A DNA stretch of 64,000 bases. Source: Dastarcus helophoroides. Its lineage: Eukaryota > Arthropoda > Insecta > Coleoptera > Bothrideridae. Position 1 is the first letter of the stretch; every line of letters starts with the position of its first letter. The notes below the pieces were generated by a model. That model saw only the letters and a program-made list of their open reading frames with translations, ran no database searches and had not been told where the DNA came from. The position numbers and the translations under genes were made by a program. The stretch lies in contig CM053326.1 in assembly GCA_028583605.1 (NCBI GenBank), positions 911,160-975,159 on the forward strand, read 5' to 3'. Below, one piece after another: positions 58,280-64,000 of the stretch.

Positions 58280-59100
58280 TCCTAATCCATTTGCAAGAAT
58301 TTCTCGACTTTATGACTCGATAACCTATGGGAATTGGCAAATAAAATTGCGATAGAGAATCTGTCGAATGCTCAATGTCGATACATGTTGCATCTTAACG
58401 CCGAAACTTTGGCGATTTTAATTGAACGCCTGAGTAACTTACTGAGCAACTAAATATTAAATACTCCCGCAATTAAATTTGCAGGAATTTGGATTTGTGT
58501 AACAAGTTTAACTTTTGGCCTTTGTATATTAAATTTGCAAATGCTGCTTTCCTATAAATATAACCGAGCTCCATTCTGCATCAAACCCTGTAGCATTTAA
58601 TTACAACCAAAAGTAATTTCAAAGGAATTAGGCCCGATTAAAACATAGATTTTTTACACTTCGCTCGCATTTAATTAACCGTCTACTTATGATAAATGAA
58701 CAGCGAAATTTCATTAACCTTTCCGGCTGGAGTTTGCGAAATAAGGACGTTTACGAACTGAAAATTTCAATTAACAAAAGATTTAATCAAATGGCAAACT
58801 GGGAAACGTGGAAGGCGGCCCACGGCCCACTCAAATTCTACTTCATTATGTTTGCATTATTTTTATTTTTAGATATCATTTCCAAGTTCTGAAGAGGGCA
58901 AAGAGGCAACCGCATCAGGTGGCACCTTAAAGGGGCAGCATAAGCAGATAAAAAATACAATTGAAAATTGTTTACACATCGTTTTCTATATCGGTCTATG
59001 TTAAGGGTGGCCAAATGCGCCTCTTCGTTGACAAGATTTCCAGAAAATGACCAATTTAGAAGAGATTTGAAATATGTAAAATTACCTATTTCATTTATTA
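58280..59100. other. Unassigned, apparently single-copy DNA
   Basis: Balanced composition, not of the AT-rich repeat type. The 67-codon frame at 58689-58892 ends in a hydrophobic segment but has no recognised family. No gene is called; it may be intron of the gene with the exon at 53783. Confidence 0.4.
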
Positions 59101-60498
59101 TTTTCTTAAAGTTGAAAAAAAGCCGAATTTTCCCACAAATTATTTTTATTACAATTTTGAACTAATTTTAAGTAAACAAGCGAACTTCCAGAAAAAGAGG
59201 TTTTCAGGAGAAGTCGAAGTATGAAAAAAATGAAACTATTTCGAAAAAAAAAATGAATTATATTAAAGAAAGTCAAAAGAAAGTCAAATTTTAAGAGAAT
59301 ACATTTCTTTGAGAACATTCTGAAATTTAGAGAACAAGATATATTTGCACTTCTTAGAAAAATTACAAAACGAAAGAAAAAAGAAATTTTTAAAACTTCG
59401 AGAAACATCGAAAAGTTAAAAAAAATTTCTAAAGAAGAAAAAAGCTAGATTTTGAGAATACAGTAAAACGAATTAAGCTAAATTAAAAATTAATTGTAAA
59501 AAAATTTAGTTTAAGGATAATAAGTAATATAATTTCGAAAGATAATGTTGAAAAAAAAACTCGAAAATTTGAGAAATGTGTCTAACTTTAAAAATGTTAA
59601 AATTTTCCAGAGAAAGCCAATTTTATTAAAACTCAAACTTTCCAAACAAGATCACTCTCGACGAAAAACATTGAAATTTGTAGAAACACAACGAAATATC
59701 CAATTTTCTAAAGAAGAAAAAAGCTAGATTTTGAGAATACAGTAAAACGAATTAGGCTAAATTAAAAATTAATTGTAAAAAAATTTAGTTTAAGGATAAT
59801 AAGTTATATAATTTCGAAAGATAATGTTGAAAAAAAAACTCGAAAATTTGAGAAATGTGTCTAACTTTAAAAATGTTAAAATTTTCCAGAGAAAGCCAAA
59901 TTTTATTAAAACTCAAACTTTCCAAACAAGATCACTCTCGACGAAAAACATTGAAATTTGTAGAAACACAACGAAATGTCCAATTTTGAGATAAAAGTCA
60001 AAATTTTGAAAAAAAAAAGCAAATTTTGAGAAACGGGTCGAATTTATCAAAAAATGAAACATTTGCAGTCAAACCTAATATTTAAGAAAATTAGGGAAAT
60101 TTTCAAGTCGACGAAATTTCTAAAAAAATACATCAATTTGGAACAAAGTAGAAAAAAATTAATTTTAAAAAAAGTCAAATTTTGTGAATACGTTTCAATT
60201 TCGAAAAAAAGAGACAAAAGTTCAGTTATAAAAAAAAATTAATAAAAAGTCGATTTTTGAAAAGTTAGACAGGTTCTAGATAAAAGTAAAGAGTTCCTAA
60301 AGAAGCTGAAATTTTGAGCTGAACGGATTTTAAGAATGGAATCGATATTTTGAAAAGAGAACAAACATAGAGAAAAGCAAAGATAGTCGAAATATCGAAA
60401 AAACGGTAAATTTTTACAACAAAGTCGAAAGTTTTAGATAAAATAGTCTTCCCGACCGAATACATATTTTTTGCGTGACTGCATAAGGCAGAGGGGGA
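59101..60498. repeat. AT-rich repeat with a near-identical 279-bp tandem duplication
   Basis: The segment starting AAAGCTAGATTTTGAGAATA at 59441 is repeated at 59720, 279 bp apart. The two copies (about 59430-59708 and 59709-59990) differ at only a handful of bases. The rest is AT-rich degenerate repeat with no gene. Confidence 0.85.
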
Positions 60499-60677
60499 CA
60501 ATTACCCCTCCCTTTTTTTGGTAGAACGAACTGGTCCTAGGTTATCTTCAAAAATTGAAATACAGAACTTGTCTTTTGAAACCAAGAAAGATTAAAAAAC
60601 GTTTGCAACGTTTGTTGTATTTTTTAATTTTTTTTGGTTTCAGGGGACAAGTTCTGTATTTCAATTACCCCTCCCTT
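60499..60677. mobile_element. Palindromic MITE, copy 9, with 16-bp flanking direct repeats
   Basis: Element about 60519-60667; the inner core is deleted (arms meet at AAACGTTTGCAACGTTT). The sequence CAATTACCCCTCCCTT flanks it on both sides (60499-60514 and 60662-60677), though the first bases of the right copy overlap the arm end. Confidence 0.75.
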
Positions 60678-60899
60678 CCCTATAATGACAACGCCAATGT
60701 ACTAAGAACCACCCTTTAGTTCGATTAGTAGGGATTTTATACATATAAGTATTTATACAAGATCCATGGCCGTTTATCAGGCACAAACGTCTCTTTAATA
60801 CTCACATTTTGGTTGATTTTGACCCGCGGTCAAAAAAGGTTGGCGACCCCTGATACAAATTAATATTATAAAGAGAGAACTTCTGATCGACTAAAAATG
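60678..60899. mobile_element. hAT-like terminus near 60833-60854
   Basis: GACCCGCGGTCAAAAAAGGT followed by TGGCGACCCCTG is, reversed, CAGGGGTCGCCAACC, the classic hAT terminal repeat. The other end is not identified. Just after it, ATTAATATTATAAAGAGAGA matches 1627. Confidence 0.5.
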
Positions 60900-61737
60900 T
60901 TGTTTTATAAACTAAAACTAAAGTTTTCAAAGGCTTCATAAGACAAAATTTTAACGATTGAAGAAAAAATTCAAAAACTTCAAAAAGTCCAAATTTTGAA
61001 AAAATAATTAAGTTTAAAATAGGTAAAAATTAGAAAACCAAGACAGTAAATAAGTTTAAGAAAGTTAAAAATTACGAAACCAAGACGGAACTTTAAAAAG
61101 GATTGAAACTTGAAAAATCGAAATATTGAACTATTTTTTTTTAGAAATTCAGAGCAAAAGTCGAAATTTCGAAAATAAGACATAACTTTCAAAAATAAGG
61201 CCAAACTTCGAGAAACAGTCGTAAATTGGAAAAATGGTTGGAATTTATGATAAAAGTGAAAATTATGAAAACAAACAAAATAGTCGAAGTCGACATTTTG
61301 AAAAAATAAAAGATTGCAAAAACTTATCAAGAAAAAATTTCAAAATTTGGAGAGAAATATGACACTTAAGAGAAATCGAGTTTTGAAAAAAAAAATAATA
61401 AAAAGTCATTGCGAAAAACACATGATTCTAAATAAAATTCGGAGACAAAATTAATTTTTAAGAAACCCATAAAAAGTAAATATTTTAATAAGGTCAAAAG
61501 TTTCCAAAAAAGTAAAATCTTTCGAAAGTCATGATCTTCAAGTAAGGTAAAAACTGAAAGAACAAATCAAACTTTTAAAAATCGACCGAAGTTTAACAAA
61601 AAAGTGGAAAGTTAAAATTTCGAGAAAAGTTCAAAATTCTACGAAAAAATTGAAATTTTCACAAAAACGTAGACAATTTTAAACAGACCAAAATTGTCGA
61701 TAAAAAATTATACATTTTTAAAAAGAGTAACACTTTT
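60900..61737. repeat. AT-rich degenerate repeat
   Basis: No gene; the 116-codon minus frame at 60980-61330 is a low-complexity repeat translation. Confidence 0.55.
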
Positions 61738-61837
61738 CATACTCCACACATTTCCTCAAATCGTCAAGGTAAGAATCGAGAGTTGCATACAAACATGTAT
61801 TTGGTAATCGGGACGATCAGTCCTAAGGAGGAGGCAG
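61738..61837 (+). mobile_element. 3' internal end and polypurine tract of an LTR retrotransposon
   Basis: Short internal piece ending in GGGACGATCAGTCC and the purine run AAGGAGGAGGCAG (61825-61837), directly followed by the LTR start TGTAACA. This is where plus-strand DNA synthesis is primed in Ty3/gypsy elements. Everything upstream of about 61740 has been lost. Confidence 0.7.
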
Positions 61838-62775
61838 TGTAACAAACTGTAGTTGTAAAATTTGTATAAGTGTTTGTATAGTGTATAGTATACAGTGTAT
61901 AGTGTATAGTGCATAGTTTATTGTGTATAGTTTATAGTGTGGTGTATAGTGTATAGTGTATAGTGTATAGTGTATAGTGTATAGTGTATAGTGTATAGTG
62001 TATAGTGCATAGTGTATAGTGTATAGTGTAAAGTGTATAGTGTATAGTGTAAAGTCTACAGTGTACAGTGTATAGTGTATAGTGTATAATATATAGTGTA
62101 TGGTGTATGGTGTATAGTGTATGGTGTATGATGTATAGTGTATAGTGTATGGTCTATAGTGCAAAGTGTATAGTGTCTAGTGTATAGTGTATAATGTATA
62201 GTGTATAGTGTATAGTGTATAGTTTATAGTGTATAGTGTATAGGAAGTAGTGTGTAGTGTATAGTGTATAGCGTATAGCGTATAGCATATAGTGTATAGC
62301 GCATAGTGTATAGTGTATAGTGCATTGTGTATAATGTATAGTGTATATTGTACAGTGTATAGTGCCTGGAACTCTCTGGAAACATTTGTTAATGGGAAGT
62401 GACCGCGAAAATGAATCATGCGGCAGATAAGCGTTCTAGATTTCTCGCTAGCTTCGAACTCAATCTATATGAGATCCGTTCTAGAAGCCGGGAAAGGTAT
62501 AAGTACGAGGTCGTGTTTCCCTCGATACTCAGTCAGGTAGTCAGGTAGTCAGATAGCTAAGTGAATCATAATTATTCTTCATGGTAGACCCTTATTGACC
62601 GGAAATAGTATGTTTTTTTTAATTTATTTAACATTTCTTCGGCCCAGTTTGAAAATATTTAAATTTTTATGGTTTGTTGACAATTTTCTAAACAAATAAT
62701 AACATAATTGTTGGGTTCTAACATATGTTTGAAATAAAGTGGGTGTTTTAATTATTGGGCCGGTAATGCGCAACA
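61838..62775 (+). mobile_element. 3' LTR of the same family, expanded by (TATAGTG)n
   Basis: Starts TGTAACA, ends GCGCAACA. It shares with the LTRs at 12867 and 42888 the GCGGCAGATAAGCGTTCTAG segment, TTCTAGAAGCCGGGAAAGG, a TATA-like TATAAG at 62498, TTTCCCTCGATACTCAGTC and AAATAAAGTGGGTGTT. At 938 bp it is nearly three times the basic length because of the heptamer array in its 5' part. Confidence 0.75.
61877..62365 (+). repeat. Heptamer array (TATAGTG)n inside the LTR
   Basis: About 70 copies of TATAGTG with point variants (TACAGTG, CATAGTG, TATGGTG, CGTATAG). It is again a 7-bp period, as in the pyrimidine arrays. Minus frames of Tyr-Thr-Ile-His repeats are artefacts. Confidence 0.95.
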
Positions 62776-63475
62776 ATAATTTTATTGAAAAATCTTTTTG
62801 TGACAGACGGTCGGGCAGACGGACGAACAGACACGTGGGAGAGACTATAAGGATTTGGATTTTTTCTTTAAGGTACGAAGCCTTAAAAATTACTAAAAAA
62901 TCTCGCTAGTTTTCAAAATTGTTTTGCGTACAGTGTCGGTACTATTTATACACTTATATTAATATTTCAATTATTATTATTTTGTTTGGTGGCAAGAATA
63001 AAAAAATAAGTATATTTTAAGTTATTAAAGTATAAACAATTTTTTAACGAGGGATATTTAATGTAACGAGAATTATAGAAGCGGTAGGTTCATAGATGTC
63101 TACATTTTGGGAAACATTGCTTTAGGGAATAAAAGTATCCAATTGAATTCAGTAGGAGGAAACATAATGGGATAATTCCTAGAGTTAATTAATAATTATT
63201 CTAATACACATAGGGAAACAAAGTTACCAATCTCTATTATTATGTTTCTCGCAAATGTAAGACACATACAACAACACGATGTGAGAATTCATATCTTTCC
63301 TACTAAATGTATCAACTTGTAAATTACTTGACATCAACCATTCACGTCACATGTAAATTCAATTTAACTTGGCACCCCGTTAGGAATTATCTTCCAACAT
63401 GTTCAAACGTACATACACATAGATACATACATAAATGTGTGAAATGCATCTGAGTAATCTATTAGTTAGACTCGA
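62776..63475. other. Unassigned DNA
   Basis: A short degenerate GACGGACG-type run (62808-62835) and AT-rich DNA. No gene recognised. Confidence 0.4.
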
Positions 63476-63738
63476 GGGAACGGACTGGTCCTTGGTTATC
63501 TTCAAAAATTGAAATACATATCTTGTCCCCTGAAACCAAGAAAGATTTAAAAACACAACAGAGGTTACTGGCTAACGTGTTTCGACAGCCAAGCTATCAT
63601 TTTCAGAGAAATACTGTAGATACTTCAGAGATATCTCTCTGAAGATGATAGCTTGGCTATCGAAAAGCGTTAGAGCAACCTTTGTTGTGTTTTTTAATCT
63701 CTCTTGGTTTTAAAGAACAAGTTTTGTATTTCAATTTT
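63476..63738. mobile_element. Palindromic MITE, copy 10 (near full length)
   Basis: Begins GGGAACGGACTGGTCCTTGG; arms about 115 bp each around GAAATACTGTAGATACTTCA. The right arm, plus strand: TCTCT, CTGAAGA, T, GATAGC-TTG-GCTATC, GAAA, AGCG, TT, AGAG. The left arm, minus strand: CTGAAAA, T, GATAGC-TTG-GCTGTC, GAAA, CACG, TT, AGCC. Stem II is conserved through a U-A to U-G change. Confidence 0.85.
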
Positions 63739-64000
63739 ATCTAACATTAAAGAAGATATCGTAGCTAATTATTGACGGACCTATAACCTAAATATTTGGA
63801 TAGTTGCTTGGACAACAGATTCAATTTGTGGCTGCATGCCTTGCATTAAAAGTTGTTTTTTTTTTGAAAATTAAACCCCGAGGAAGTAAAATAGAATGTT
63901 GACAATTTCTGGAAAAGCGCTAAAAGTTATCTAATTCCACGCGAACGAAGTCGCGGGTAACAGCTAGTATTTTATATAGAACTAGACGTTAGTGAGCGTG
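63739..64000 (+). other. AT-rich DNA ending in a retroelement-like 3' terminus
   Basis: GAACGAAGTCGCGGGTAACAG followed by CTAGT (63943-63968) matches the end at 9945. The element body is not recognised. The window ends here. Confidence 0.4.

Noticed and set aside
58689..58892. A 67-codon frame ending in a hydrophobic helix
   Set aside because: No homologue recognised, no splice or promoter evidence; could be chance in AT-rich DNA.
61823..62419. Tyr-Thr-Ile-His repeat proteins on the minus strand
   Set aside because: Translation of the (TATAGTG)n array.

Overview
This is a repeat-dominated stretch of an insect nuclear genome; a species cannot be named. Evidence for an insect: (i) a 1.6 kb block of the arthropod telomere motif TTAGG at 39851-41437; (ii) a last coding exon matching the insect agatoxin-like neuropeptide at 45296-45431; (iii) insect-type Jockey, Ty3/gypsy, hAT, mariner and PIF/Harbinger relics; (iv) AT-rich non-coding DNA and spliced gene structure. 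There are no operons and no complete gene.

Host genes seen, all on the minus strand: a first coding exon of a claudin/PMP22-like four-pass membrane protein (10207-10336), the terminal exon of the agatoxin-like peptide (45296-45431), and a short acidic internal exon (53783-53852) a few hundred bases from a foldback element. They look like single exons stranded in very long repeat-filled introns or flanks.

Layout. 1-1218 and 4829-8133: purine-rich heptamer arrays. 3362-3815: foldback element. 8134-9525: AT-rich degenerate repeat. 10207-10336: gene exon. 12867-14231: solo LTR carrying a 379-bp tandem element with hammerhead ribozymes. 15720-18945, 26575-28890 and 33130-35525: pyrimidine-rich heptamer arrays. 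19025-21737: decayed Ty3/gypsy element. 32350-32539: PIF/Harbinger scrap. 37238-39720: decayed Jockey LINE (minus). 39851-41437: TTAGG array. 42297-43689: second hammerhead-element cluster around another solo LTR. 43870-44595: hAT end and mariner relic. 45296-45431: agatoxin-like exon. 45905-51500: AT-rich tandem repeats, including a 373-bp satellite that carries a MITE end. 53958-58271: 4.3 kb foldback element with 23 internal repeats and an 8-bp target duplication. 59430-59990: 279-bp duplication. 61738-62775: 3' end of an LTR element whose LTR contains an expanded (TATAGTG)n array. About ten copies of one palindromic MITE are scattered throughout.

The most interesting system is the 379-bp tandem element at 13190-14173 and 43289-43678. 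Each unit encodes, on the minus strand, a complete type I hammerhead ribozyme: CTGACGA box, perfect 5-bp stem II, GAAA box, short stem III, long stem I. Two insertions are each bounded by 11-bp direct repeats. This is the architecture of a metazoan retrozyme, a non-autonomous retroelement that spreads through self-cleaved circular RNA. A second, palindromic family (ten copies) carries hammerhead-like cores facing outward from its centre, as expected of Penelope-type termini.

The five heptamer arrays share one internal polarity (TTCTCTC-type block, then TTCTTCC-type block, on the pyrimidine strand), and some share flanking DNA, so they are copies of one composite repeat and not independent microsatellites. 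The very long open frames they contain are artefacts.
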